Below are positions 7,695 to 15,239 of a DNA stretch of 22,760 nt, piece by piece (within the stretch, counting starts at the first letter, position 1; every line of letters begins with the position of its first letter). The translations under genes and the position numbers were made by a program. Under the pieces are notes generated by a model that was not told where the DNA came from, searched no databases, and saw only the letters and a program-made list of their open reading frames with translations. The stretch is taken from IMG/VR virus record IMGVR_UViG_3300034066_001981, positions 1 through 22,760 of that record. One strand, given 5' to 3'. Source of the DNA: a virus.

Positions 7695-10600
7695 TTAGGC
7701 GGCGTTATTAGGATTTGCCATGTCTCTCCATTTTCTTTGCTGACGAGCGATTTCTTCTGGAGTCAATGGAGCATCTCCCTTGAAATGAGGATTAACCTTC
7801 CCCTCTACCCCTCTCGGTTTTGGAACGAATTTGCCTTTGGAATTTTTTTCCCAACGAGCCGCAGCAGGCAGAGGAGCCTGAACCTGTGGCTGCGGCTTCT
7901 TGAGCATAAAACTCGGCACAAGCGATTTCCCCTTGGCGAGCCGATAAGCCGCCACGCCGCCAAGCCCGCCGATAGCCGCAGCTCCGACGCCAGCTGCGAT
8001 CATAAGCTTGCGTTGGTTCTCAGTCTTTTCATGCCAGTATTTCTCACGCCTATTACGCGGGCGACTGCCTGGAGCATACACGCGAACCGACCTCCCGCGT
8101 GGGTCGCGTGTATCCCACCCTGCCGCGCTGGCAAAGAGATCAAATTCGCGCAACTTCAACTTGGCAGACAACAATTTTCTTATAAATTTAGCAGGCCCAG
8201 TAACCTCATCAGCGGCACCCATAATGCGACCCAAGCCCGACTTGATATCATCCTTGGTCTTGCGGACACCTCGCTCCGTATTTGCCACAAATTTTCCAAA
8301 GCCCGTGCCAGGATTCATGCGGCCATAGCGCCACGCTGCCGCGCCAGCCAGCCCTGTCGCAGTCAGCCCAGCCGTCGTCAGCGCGTTGCGAAACCATGCC
8401 TTCTCCCACTCGCGTTTTTTAACACGGCCACTGGCATCGCGCTCGCGCTCCTTACCCTGCAATACAGCCGAAGTATCGCCCGCCAACCCCGCCCCGCGCT
8501 GCACATTCACGCGAATGCCGCGCGCTTTATTGTGCATCGCATTCACAAGCTGCGGCGAGGTAGGACTCCATTTATTGCCATCCTTATCCACCAAGTCATC
8601 CCCTCGGATCCAACCCATGACCGGATCAGCCCACACCTTGCTTTCTCGATAACGAGGCTGATCATCGCGTCCAAACAACTTCAACCCCCGCAGCTTTCTT
8701 GCCAAATTATGTTTCTTTTTCCACATATCTCTCATGCGAGCAGCAGTCTCGCGCTCGCCTTCATTTTTAGATTCCTTAGCCATGCGATCCATCGCGCGCC
8801 ATTTCTCCCAAGCATCCTCCTTAGCAGTGCCTACATGAGGGTTGCGATCTTCGCCGGTTCCCTTCGCCCTGGATCTAGGCGGGGGGGTGTAATCCTTCGA
8901 TCCTGTTCCGCTTTCAGCACGATAGCTGGAGGAGGAAGCCGAGGATCTGGACTGCTCTTGACGCCACTTCTTGGCAGCGTCCGCGCTTCGCTTGGCGTAA
9001 TCACTGTCATGTCCAGATGAACTCGCACCACTGGAACCTTGGGGATTACCCCACTTATTCCGAAAATCTTCTTCCCATTTGCGATTCTCTTCTCTCCACG
9101 AACTCGCACGGGCCTCCTGCCGCGCACGAGAAGCACTCGACGCCTCCTGCCGCGCACGAGAAGCACTCGACGCCTCATCTTGCCAACTTTTACGCCATCT
9201 TTCAGCACTACGCTTTTGCCATCCCGCTTCCTCAGAAGCAGCTTCTGCCGCCCGTTTGGCAGCATTGATATCCACCTTACTGATCACACGGCCCACCCTA
9301 TACCCGCCAACTCCTGCAAGTCCCACAGCTGCCGCTACGCCAATGCCTTTCAAAAAATTAGCCCGCTCGCTGGCGCGACGCTCTTTCGTCTTGGCCATCG
9401 ACTCCACATTGAGCGGAGAGACTTGGAACTCCTTTACCCCGTATTGCTTGTTATTCGCAGCCACAGCCGCCCGCACTTTAGCGACAACCCGTTTTGCAAA
9501 ATCCGCCCGCAGCGCAGGATCAGTCTTCCAAACTTGCTTCACGGCAACCGCTGGCAACGCGCGAAACTCACGAAGAGAAAAATTCTTTTGCTTTATGTCC
9601 TTTCGGATGTTGCGGATCGAATCAACCTGCTGCCCCTCGTCGGCCCCCTGCGCCCCACCGATCACCGCGCCGCCCAGAGCCCCAAGAGCGCCAGCCCCGA
9701 GAGCCGGAGCATCTGTCATCCACTTTGCCGGACGCCAAGTTTTGGCGGCATCCTTCATAAACTTCGTATTGCGAAGCAAAAGCCCACCCGCGCCACCTAC
9801 CAAGGCTCCGCTTATAGCCCCGCCCAAGGCCGCGCGCTTCGTAAACGGCGCTCCCTCTTCCTTGCGAGGATCACCCACGATGCGGCTACCGATCAAGGCC
9901 CCGCCGCCGACGATACCGGCGCTGAGTGCACCCAACTTCGCAGCAGTCGCTCCAGCCGAAGCCACGGAGGTGCCACGCTTGAGCCATGACAGCGCGCCGA
10001 GGCTCGCCCCGCTTACGCCACCCGAGAGAGCCGCCCCCACATAGGGATTCAACTCCCGTTTCTCACGGCGCTCCCGCTTCTCGAAAAATTTTGTTCCGCG
10101 CAGCTTTGATGATAATCCTTTAAAGCGCCGCATCCCAAGCCATGCCGCCGCACCGAGTCCGCCTACGGCAGGAATCAACTCGGCGCGCTTGCTCCCGCGA
10201 TTGCGCTCGCCGTAAATGTCTCGATCGTTATTCGTAAGGGCGCGGATGCCAATTACCCCCAATCCTCCCGCTCCAGCACCGATCAATGCACGCTTGCCTC
10301 GGGAAAGGCCGCCACGGAACATCAACCCCGCCAACGCCCCTGCGCCGCCAGCGCGCAGGATATTCGCATCGCGGCGATCCAAGTCCTCATCACGGATTTT
10401 CTTCACGAACCGATCTCGAGCCACGCGCCCCGTGAGGGGAATGCCCCCCTCGTCATTCTGAAAATCAAATTCTTTAGGAACTTCTGCCGAGGAAAACTTC
10501 ATGCTGTCAAGTTGCTCCTTAGTGATTTTCCCTTTATTAAATGCTCCCTTAGCTTGAGCCCAACTGGAAAATTTTTCAGTCGGAGCCGCAGCAGCTTTCT

Positions 10601-11366
10601 TGATCGGAGCCTCTGGAACCGCCGAAAAAACTTCCTCGGGAATTTCTGTTTTAGGAACTGAGGGCGCGGAAACTGGCGCCTTTTTCTTTGCGGCGACAGA
10701 CGCCTCACGAGCCACCCGCTTATTCGCGGCACTTGCGGGATCGTAGTAAGCAGTCGCTGTTTTATTAAATTTCTTTGCTGCCGCGACATTGGCGGCCTCG
10801 CTCGCCTGCGCGGCCTTGGCCGCAACAGCCGCTGCCGCTGCTTGACGCTTCTCGCGAAGCCCTTGAGAGAAAATAGAAGCGTCTTGAGCCGATTGCTTGG
10901 CCGCTCCGCGGGATGCCGCTGCATCCCTGGCTTTCTGGCCAAGATTCGTCCTTTGCCCATGGATTTTCTTTACAAGCTTTTCCAAACGATCGGCGCGCCG
11001 AGCATAAGAAGACAACCCAGACTTATACAACCCCAAGCCCGCCAGCCCTCCAGCAGCAGCAATGCCCCCAGCCAGAAGCCCCGTCCGCAACAACCCTCGG
11101 CGCTCCTCTTGAGGAGTAGGCGCATCATATCGAAATTCTTTCAAACGCTTCATCCCCACCCACCGCCGCGTCAACAACCGCATCTGCCCATTGTCATCTA
11201 GCCACGGCCCTGGCTTACCGCCATTAGCGCGAAGGATTTCCCGCAATTTGGACTTCGCATCCTCCCAATTCGCAGGATCAGTAACCGGCGTGGCCTTGGG
11301 AGCCAAGTGCGGTTTCTTTTTTAAAAGGAGACTCTTCTGGATGGCCTTGCGGATGAACTCGCTCAT
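7695..11366 (-). CDS. Giant Gly/Ala-rich, multi-segment virion protein (candidate polyprotein)
   Basis: This 1223-residue protein alternates hydrophobic Gly/Ala segments (about 92-114, 337-376, 395-412, 443-493, 511-531, 553-575, 672-690, 994-1012, 1121-1144) with very basic or Ser/Arg-rich linkers. Candidate L-x-E-F sites are at RLKEF (Glu77), FSLREF (Glu600) and SAKLKLREF (Glu1074), with weaker VPKEF (Glu299) and VKEF (Glu646). Residues 731-750 are a tandem 10-residue repeat beginning EASSASRARQ. No catalytic motif is seen. Met72 has its own TTGAC box 16 nt upstream and begins MKRLKEF, so the true or an additional start may be at 11153. Ejected inner-head proteins that form membrane channels have such alternating segments; that role is inferred. 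Confidence 0.78.
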   Translation of the reverse strand: MSEFIRKAIQKSLLLKKKPHLAPKATPVTDPANWEDAKSKLREILRANGGKPGPWLDDNGQMRLLTRRWVGMKRLKEFRYDAPTPQEERRGLLRTGLLAGGIAAAGGLAGLGLYKSGLSSYARRADRLEKLVKKIHGQRTNLGQKARDAAASRGAAKQSAQDASIFSQGLREKRQAAAAAVAAKAAQASEAANVAAAKKFNKTATAYYDPASAANKRVAREASVAAKKKAPVSAPSVPKTEIPEEVFSAVPEAPIKKAAAAPTEKFSSWAQAKGAFNKGKITKEQLDSMKFSSAEVPKEFDFQNDEGGIPLTGRVARDRFVKKIRDEDLDRRDANILRAGGAGALAGLMFRGGLSRGKRALIGAGAGGLGVIGIRALTNNDRDIYGERNRGSKRAELIPAVGGLGAAAWLGMRRFKGLSSKLRGTKFFEKRERREKRELNPYVGAALSGGVSGASLGALSWLKRGTSVASAGATAAKLGALSAGIVGGGALIGSRIVGDPRKEEGAPFTKRAALGGAISGALVGGAGGLLLRNTKFMKDAAKTWRPAKWMTDAPALGAGALGALGGAVIGGAQGADEGQQVDSIRNIRKDIKQKNFSLREFRALPAVAVKQVWKTDPALRADFAKRVVAKVRAAVAANNKQYGVKEFQVSPLNVESMAKTKERRASERANFLKGIGVAAAVGLAGVGGYRVGRVISKVDINAAKRAAEAASEEAGWQKRSAERWRKSWQDEASSASRARQEASSASRARQEARASSWREENRKWEEDFRNKWGNPQGSSGASSSGHDSDYAKRSADAAKKWRQEQSRSSASSSSYRAESGTGSKDYTPPPRSRAKGTGEDRNPHVGTAKEDAWEKWRAMDRMAKESKNEGERETAARMRDMWKKKHNLARKLRGLKLFGRDDQPRYRESKVWADPVMGWIRGDDLVDKDGNKWSPTSPQLVNAMHNKARGIRVNVQRGAGLAGDTSAVLQGKERERDASGRVKKREWEKAWFRNALTTAGLTATGLAGAAAWRYGRMNPGTGFGKFVANTERGVRKTKDDIKSGLGRIMGAADEVTGPAKFIRKLLSAKLKLREFDLFASAAGWDTRDPRGRSVRVYAPGSRPRNRREKYWHEKTENQRKLMIAAGVGAAAIGGLGGVAAYRLAKGKSLVPSFMLKKPQPQVQAPLPAAARWEKNSKGKFVPKPRGVEGKVNPHFKGDAPLTPEEIARQQRKWRDMANPNNAA
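8142..8171 (-). other. LRE-type candidate cleavage site in the giant protein
   Basis: Encodes LSAKLKLREF, residues 1066-1075. Cleavage after Glu1074 would release a C-terminal piece of about 149 residues with one hydrophobic segment. Confidence 0.5.
9117..9176 (-). repeat. Two exact 30-bp tandem repeats in the giant protein gene
   Basis: The two units encode EASSASRARQ twice (residues 731-750) and are identical at nucleotide level, indicating recent slippage. They lie in a Ser/Arg-rich linker that tolerates length change. Confidence 0.9.
11170..11174 (-). promoter_or_regulatory. TTGAC box before internal Met72 of the giant protein
   Basis: TTGAC on the minus strand, 16 nt before an in-frame ATG at 11153 that begins MKRLKEFRYDAP. 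The G-rich sequence GGGTGGGG lies next to the ATG. Confidence 0.4.
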
Positions 11367-11370
11367 AGGA

Positions 11371-11709
11371 TCACCATTTCACATTGTCTGCCCAATACGC
11401 CGCGCTCATCTTACCCTTGGCGATGTTCTTCGCATGGCGCGCCTTGAAGGACTCCCGCCGCTTGCGATAGGAATCGGACTCGCCTTTTTTGCGCGGACTG
11501 CCCGAGACTCCTTGCTGTCCGAACCGGATCGTCTTCACTTGATCGCCGGACTTCGCCACGACTACATGAGATTTTGTAGGATGGTTCGGAGTGCGCTTGG
11601 GTTGATTAAATCCCGAAACGCCCGCGCGTTCAAGGCGCGGATCTTTAAATTCTACGAGTCGTTCACTGCGAGCCGCCAGCTCGCGCAGGGTTTGTTTATG
11701 CTTTTCCAT
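11371..11709 (-). CDS. Small basic protein with N-terminal LRELA site (DUF6321-like)
   Basis: From the ATG at 11709 the product has 112 residues and begins MEKHKQTLRELAARSERLVEF. It therefore carries L-R-E-L-A at residues 8-12 and L-V-E-F at 18-21, both of the type seen in the larger neighbours. The C-terminal half (KSHVVVAKSGDQVKTIRFG, then RKRRESFKARHAKNIAKG and AAYWADNVKW) resembles a family of short phage and marine-metagenome proteins I recall as DUF6321, of unknown function. An upstream in-frame GTG at 11721 is possible. Either start overlaps the end of the preceding gene. Likely a small internal head protein. Confidence 0.75.
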   Translation of the reverse strand: MEKHKQTLRELAARSERLVEFKDPRLERAGVSGFNQPKRTPNHPTKSHVVVAKSGDQVKTIRFGQQGVSGSPRKKGESDSYRKRRESFKARHAKNIAKGKMSAAYWADNVKW

Positions 11710-11959
11710 AATTAAATCCACTTTTCCAAATTTTTGCCGCGAGATAATTTTTTTGAATCTGTCGGCGATCTGCTGTTTGCCGCCAGAAATAAGCCTCCGC
11801 GCGCTCCATTTCGAGCTTGAGACGCTCCCCCCACTTCATCTCCCTCCATTCCGAAGATTGATGCACCTTGAATTGCTTGGCTTGATTAGCCGAGAGGCAG
11901 CCCGTGCCTCTCAAAGAAGTTTTACCTGCCAGACTGGGGCGAGAACGCTTTTTCTTCAT
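11696..11959 (-). CDS. Small basic helical protein, unknown
   Basis: The 87-residue product begins MKKKRSRPSLAGKTSLRGTG and continues with Trp/Arg/Lys-rich helices (EWREMKWGERLKLEMERAEAY, WRQTADRRQIQKNYLAAKI). The start at 11959 is in an ATGA overlap with the preceding gene, has GGGGA directly upstream, and has a TTGAC box 17 nt upstream that lies inside the preceding coding sequence. No family is recognised. Strong positive charge fits contact with DNA or an acidic partner in the head. Confidence 0.72.
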   Translation of the reverse strand: MKKKRSRPSLAGKTSLRGTGCLSANQAKQFKVHQSSEWREMKWGERLKLEMERAEAYFWRQTADRRQIQKNYLAAKIWKSGFNYGKA

Positions 11960-12813
11960 TCCCCGAAGGGCGTGCGGTCAACAGCGAAAAACTTGCGGTC
12001 TATGTCCTCATACACATCGCCGCCAGCCCGCCCCTTGCGCAACATCTTGGCAGCATTATTTCGAGCAGCAGTTCGAGCAGATTGAGCCCAAGCGGCCTCC
12101 TCGGCAGTGAGACCCAGAGGAAACGGCACATTCCTGGCAACATCAGATAGGGAACTCCTATTTTTTTTGAAGTTTTCTTTTCTCCCGCGAATTCTTTCTT
12201 CGATAAGGGCATCTCTCCATCGGGCATTCTGCGGCCCCACCGGCTCAGTGCCCAGCATCTGCCCCTTAGTCCATCCTGCAATTTGGAAATCTGATTTTTT
12301 AGGAGGTCTTCTCGCAGAAATCATACCCCCTGGGTAGATCTTCCCAACAGACAAATCCCCCATCTTCGGCCCGCGCTTGCCTGTCAGAAACTGCTCCAAA
12401 AACGAACGATCCTTGAGCATCTTCCCCAACGCCGGTATCGCATAGTCACCACGCGCCAATTCGCGCAAGCGCAGCTTGACGGAGAAAAAACGGCCTATAT
12501 GCTCATACACATCCCCGCCCGCACGCCCCGTGCGGAGCATTTTGGCGATGTGATTGCGGGCTTCTTGGCGATTCCCGCCAGCGCGAATATCGAATCCGCT
12601 TTGCTTCATCGCGGGAATAACAGATTCGGTTCCAATCCAACTTACCTGCGGCGCAAAAACTGGGTTTTTCCCCACCCGCCCCCAGCGAAAAGCCCTCAAA
12701 TCCCCCAACTTCGGCCCGCGCTTGCCGGTCGCAAACTGCTCCAGAAACGAACGATCCTTCAGCAACTTCCCAAGCGCCGGAATCGCAAAATCTCCCCGCG
12801 CCAACTCCTTCAT
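11956..12813 (-). CDS. Tandemly duplicated protein with an LRLRELA joint, unknown
   Basis: The 285-residue product consists of two related units. Unit one (about 3-110) begins ELARGDFAIPALGKLLKD and ends KMLRTGRAGGDVYEHIGRFF. Unit two (about 118-276) begins ELARGDYAIPALGKMLKD and ends KMLRKGRAGGDVYEDI. The joint is SVKLRLRELA, the same peptide that separates modules in the 860-residue protein. Cutting after Glu3 and Glu118 would release two similar polypeptides both starting LARGD. Unit two is longer because of an insertion in its middle. The gene overlaps the portal stop by ATGA. The fold is not recognised; an internal head component is inferred. Confidence 0.8.
   Translation of the reverse strand: MKELARGDFAIPALGKLLKDRSFLEQFATGKRGPKLGDLRAFRWGRVGKNPVFAPQVSWIGTESVIPAMKQSGFDIRAGGNRQEARNHIAKMLRTGRAGGDVYEHIGRFFSVKLRLRELARGDYAIPALGKMLKDRSFLEQFLTGKRGPKMGDLSVGKIYPGGMISARRPPKKSDFQIAGWTKGQMLGTEPVGPQNARWRDALIEERIRGRKENFKKNRSSLSDVARNVPFPLGLTAEEAAWAQSARTAARNNAAKMLRKGRAGGDVYEDIDRKFFAVDRTPFGE
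11977..11981 (-). promoter_or_regulatory. TTGAC box before the 87-residue gene
   Basis: TTGAC on the minus strand, 17 nt before the ATG at 11959, inside the coding region of the duplicated protein. Confidence 0.5.
12353..12462 (-). repeat. Intragenic duplication block, copy 2 (second protein unit)
   Basis: This 110-base block encodes the start of unit two of the duplicated 285-residue protein and matches 12698-12807 closely over its whole length with few gaps by eye. The remaining similarity is at 12009-12068 against 12504-12563. Confidence 0.85.
12454..12483 (-). other. LRE-type candidate cleavage site in the duplicated protein
   Basis: Encodes SVKLRLRELA, residues 111-120, at the joint between the two units. 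L-R-E fits the (L/I)-x-E rule of T4-type prohead proteases, with cleavage expected after Glu118. Confidence 0.5.
12698..12807 (-). repeat. Intragenic duplication block, copy 1 (first protein unit)
   Basis: Partner of 12353-12462. It encodes ELARGDFAIPALGKLL and what follows at the N-terminus of the 285-residue protein. Retained nucleotide similarity suggests a fairly recent duplication or ongoing gene conversion. Confidence 0.85.
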
Positions 12814-14534
12814 TTTTTCCCCTCCGTGTTCTCCGTGTCCTCCGTGGTCAATCCCTTCTTCTGCACCGGCCCATCGGGGATCATCTTCTCCGCCGCATTG
12901 CGCTCCACGCCATACAGGTTCATCAGATTGATAATCGCGCTTTCGCGATCCAATATTCCTTCGCCCACATTTTTCAGAAGCTCCAAGAGCGGCTTCACAT
13001 CCAGCCCCTGCGGAACGAGGCCAGGCGGCGGCGGCTGTGGCGGCTCGGCCATAGCGGCAAGGGCTTGGGTCGGATTCGGGATGCGTTGATTAAAGAGTTC
13101 GATCGGCACACCTGTCTCGGTGGCGACTCGCTGCATATAGGCCACCTCGCTGGCGCTGCGGCGCACTATCTCCTCGAAGCTCTGTCCTGTCTCGGAAATC
13201 AAATCCGAGGCGGTGACGAGCCCGCTTTGGAGCATCTGCAAATTTGCCGTGGTATCGTGGCCGTAGTCCCCTGTGAGCGAACGCCCAAAGCCCCACCGCC
13301 CATTGCGCCATTGAGGGTGCGGCGGCAACTCGCCAATTCCGATCCCATAGCCCAGCACCGCATCACGGACGGGATTCAACGCCCGCTCGCCGACGAGCTT
13401 TTGCAGGCGGCGGATGCCGCGCATGGCCTGAGCGATCTCGATGCGCCCTGTGTGACCGCTGAAAGCCGTCATGTCGTAAAGGAAGCCGTAGGGCATATTC
13501 AGCCCGCTCGAAATTTCGCGAACCAACACCTGCACCAGCGCCATGAACGCCCCGCCTGGACGATTCGTGCCGGGCGCAAAAGTGATGTCTTCGCCTGCCG
13601 CGAGCTTTTGGATTTTCCCTGGGGCCACTTCCATTAAGCCCATGTTCGTCTGTGACTTGCTTCCCATGGTCGTGCCATTCCACGCACTCACGCCGCCATC
13701 GCCCCGAGTCGGATCGGGCGTCTTGAGGAATCCCGCATAGCCCGCTTGCCACTTCGCGGCGGTTTTTTCAAATTGGTAAATCTCGTAGAGGTCGCGGGCG
13801 GGCGCAATCGCCGTAGCCAAGGCTGTGACGCCGCGATACTGATCCACTCTTTGAGGGTCAAAGATATGAATGAACTGATCGGCAGGAATCTCGCGGTCAA
13901 ACGAATACATCGCCGTGCGGCGGTCGCGCTTGAAGATTTTGTAGCTCAACGGGCGGCCCACAGGATCGACTAAAATCCCGCCGATATTGCTCTCCTCGCC
14001 GGGGGCAATCGGGTTGTTCGGGTCGCCGATTCGATCCGCTTCGATCGGTTGAATTTTAGGCACTTGCTTGCCATCCTCATCCACCGAGACAATATGCCAG
14101 CCGTGATCGCCATCCACGATCATCGCCCACACCATCATATTCACCAGATCGCCGAGCCGGTGACGCCCCGTGATGTCGGCCCGCTCGCACCATTGATGGA
14201 AGAAGTCTTGGTAAAGGGAGTCGATTTCCTCATCCCCCGTCTGCGACACATACTGCACGGTATCCGCCACATACTGCACGATGCGAGCCACGATGCCACG
14301 CAGGAGAGCAAAGTTCCGCACCACATCCCGCGCATCCCACATCAAGATCACCCGATCCCGCTGCATCCGCCAAGTCTCGGACGAGGCATTTTTGTTTCTA
14401 CCCCCACTTCCGCCACGCGCCGTGCCAGGATGCGCCGCATCATAGCCAAACGCCTTGAGCTTCTCCCGCGCAAACGCCCGCTGAACGCCTGCTTGGGGAT
14501 TGAGAAACGAAACCGCGCGATCCAGAAAGTTCAT
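12810..14534 (-). CDS. Portal protein, lambda type (Phage_portal_2)
   Basis: The 574-residue length and sequence match lambda gpB-type portals: the N-terminus has FLNPQAGVQRAFAREKLKAF and AHPGTARGGSGGRN, then QRDRVILMWDARDVVRNFAL. The core includes DQFIHIFDPQRVDQYRGVTAL and, in the stem region, REISSGLNMPYGFLYDMTAF. The portal forms the dodecameric DNA channel at the capsid vertex and docks the terminase. The start at 14534 is preceded by a TTGAC box at 17 nt but no clear Shine-Dalgarno sequence. The C-terminus ends TTEDTENTEGKK, encoded by a 9-bp-period repeat that looks foreign to the family. Confidence 0.93.
   Translation of the reverse strand: MNFLDRAVSFLNPQAGVQRAFAREKLKAFGYDAAHPGTARGGSGGRNKNASSETWRMQRDRVILMWDARDVVRNFALLRGIVARIVQYVADTVQYVSQTGDEEIDSLYQDFFHQWCERADITGRHRLGDLVNMMVWAMIVDGDHGWHIVSVDEDGKQVPKIQPIEADRIGDPNNPIAPGEESNIGGILVDPVGRPLSYKIFKRDRRTAMYSFDREIPADQFIHIFDPQRVDQYRGVTALATAIAPARDLYEIYQFEKTAAKWQAGYAGFLKTPDPTRGDGGVSAWNGTTMGSKSQTNMGLMEVAPGKIQKLAAGEDITFAPGTNRPGGAFMALVQVLVREISSGLNMPYGFLYDMTAFSGHTGRIEIAQAMRGIRRLQKLVGERALNPVRDAVLGYGIGIGELPPHPQWRNGRWGFGRSLTGDYGHDTTANLQMLQSGLVTASDLISETGQSFEEIVRRSASEVAYMQRVATETGVPIELFNQRIPNPTQALAAMAEPPQPPPPGLVPQGLDVKPLLELLKNVGEGILDRESAIINLMNLYGVERNAAEKMIPDGPVQKKGLTTEDTENTEGKK
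12821..12847 (-). repeat. 9-bp-period element at the 3' end of the portal gene
   Basis: On the minus strand three units CACGGAGGA, CACGGAGAA and CACGGAGGG follow each other and encode TEDTENTEG at the portal C-terminus. I associate this element with dispersed repeats in Verrucomicrobia- or Planctomycetes-type genomes. It lies just before the stop codon and also creates purine-rich GGAGG sequences upstream of the next start. Confidence 0.7.
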
Positions 14535-14551
14535 ACGCTCATTGCGGGGCG

Positions 14552-14556
14552 GTCAA
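14552..14556 (-). promoter_or_regulatory. TTGAC box before the portal gene
   Basis: TTGAC on the minus strand, 17 nt before the ATG at 14534. Its TGA is also the stop codon of the zinc-ribbon gene. No Shine-Dalgarno sequence is seen between box and ATG. Confidence 0.5.
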
Positions 14557-14870
14557 CGCTCGTCCAGCTTCATGGCGATGCTCTTGAGCCACAGCGGGGA
14601 GTCCTTGGTGACGGCAAGCCCCCATTCTTTCATCGCAGGCGGGTAGGGGAGGGGAGCGGCCTTCTTCGGTTTGATCTTCTTCCTGGGCTTGGGGAGTTTT
14701 TTTTCTGCCGCTTTGGGCCTGCCCGCCGCACGGCCCGCCACGAAATACTCGGGAGCCTGCATCGTGTAGGAGAGATGGCCTTTAGGACATTTTCGACGGC
14801 GCTTGACTTCGCCCTCAAGGGATCGACTATCCACCACCCTTGTCGCCTTGCCACAGACAGGGCAATTCAT
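14553..14870 (-). CDS. NrdR-like zinc-ribbon protein
   Basis: The 105-residue product begins MNCPVCGKATRVVDSRSLEG, then RRRKCPKGHLSYTM. This mirrors the NrdR-type zinc ribbon (C-P-x-C, D-S-R, R-R-R-x-C), but the last ligand pair is C-P-K-G-H, so zinc would be bound by Cys3, Cys6, Cys28 and probably His32. No ATP-cone domain follows; instead there is a Lys/Pro-rich linker and a helix ending WLKSIAMKLDER. The ATG at 14870 overlaps the previous stop (ATGA), which favours it over a longer frame from 14966. A small DNA-binding or protein-binding role is likely, but a nucleotide-reductase regulator is not supported. Confidence 0.78.
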   Translation of the reverse strand: MNCPVCGKATRVVDSRSLEGEVKRRRKCPKGHLSYTMQAPEYFVAGRAAGRPKAAEKKLPKPRKKIKPKKAAPLPYPPAMKEWGLAVTKDSPLWLKSIAMKLDER

Positions 14871-15064
14871 TCCTTGGAAATATCGAAGGTGGCATTTGCG
14901 TGGACTCGGATCTGATCGCTCCGAAAATGTCGCACCTGCCCGCCTTCTTCCATAGCCACGGCCCACACATCATTTTCCCAAGTGCCCCCATCCCGCACAT
15001 AAATCGCATACCCACCCCCCACAGGAGTCACAACCGGCAGGGGATTACGAAATTCGTGAATCAC
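14867..15064 (-). CDS. Small conserved-type phage protein, unknown
   Basis: The 65-residue product begins MIHEFRNPLPVVTPVGGG and contains AIYVRDGGTWENDVWAVAM and GGQVRHFRSDQIRVHANAT. I recall short phage proteins with this pattern (N-P-x-P-V-x-T-P, then G-x-A-I-Y-V, then R-H-F-R-x-D-Q-I), predicted as a small all-beta fold, but no function. The gene is coupled by ATGA overlaps at both ends, which supports that it is translated. Confidence 0.78.
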   Translation of the reverse strand: MIHEFRNPLPVVTPVGGGYAIYVRDGGTWENDVWAVAMEEGGQVRHFRSDQIRVHANATFDISKE

Positions 15065-15216
15065 TCCGCTGTTTCGGAGGTTGCCTTCTCAACGAGGTCG
15101 CAAATAATATCCACAATATCGGGCGGGTTCATATAGGTAGTCCAACGATAATCCTCGACATTCTCTTGCACCCACTCCCAATACATCTGTCTGATTTGAG
15201 ATTTATTGATCTTCAT
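15061..15216 (-). CDS. Small helical protein, unknown
   Basis: The 51-residue product from the ATG at 15216 begins MKINKSQIRQMYWEWVQEN and ends with an amphipathic helix (DIVDIICDLVEKATSETAE). AAGGAT just upstream and a TTGAC box 16 nt upstream favour this ATG over a GTG at 15243 that would add nine residues. It overlaps the next gene by ATGA. No family is recognised. Confidence 0.7.
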   Translation of the reverse strand: MKINKSQIRQMYWEWVQENVEDYRWTTYMNPPDIVDIICDLVEKATSETAE

Positions 15217-15232
15217 ATCCTTAAAGGGAAGG

Positions 15233-15237
15233 GTCAA
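15233..15237 (-). promoter_or_regulatory. TTGAC box before the 51-residue gene
   Basis: TTGAC on the minus strand, 16 nt before the ATG at 15216; it helps choose that ATG over the GTG at 15243. Confidence 0.5.
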
Positions 15238-15239
15238 CC

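Noticed and set aside
7494-9020. 508-codon plus-strand open frame
   Set aside because: Antisense to the large structural genes and crossing the junction between them. Composition is low-complexity Arg/Ser/His, as expected for a shadow of GC-rich coding sequence.
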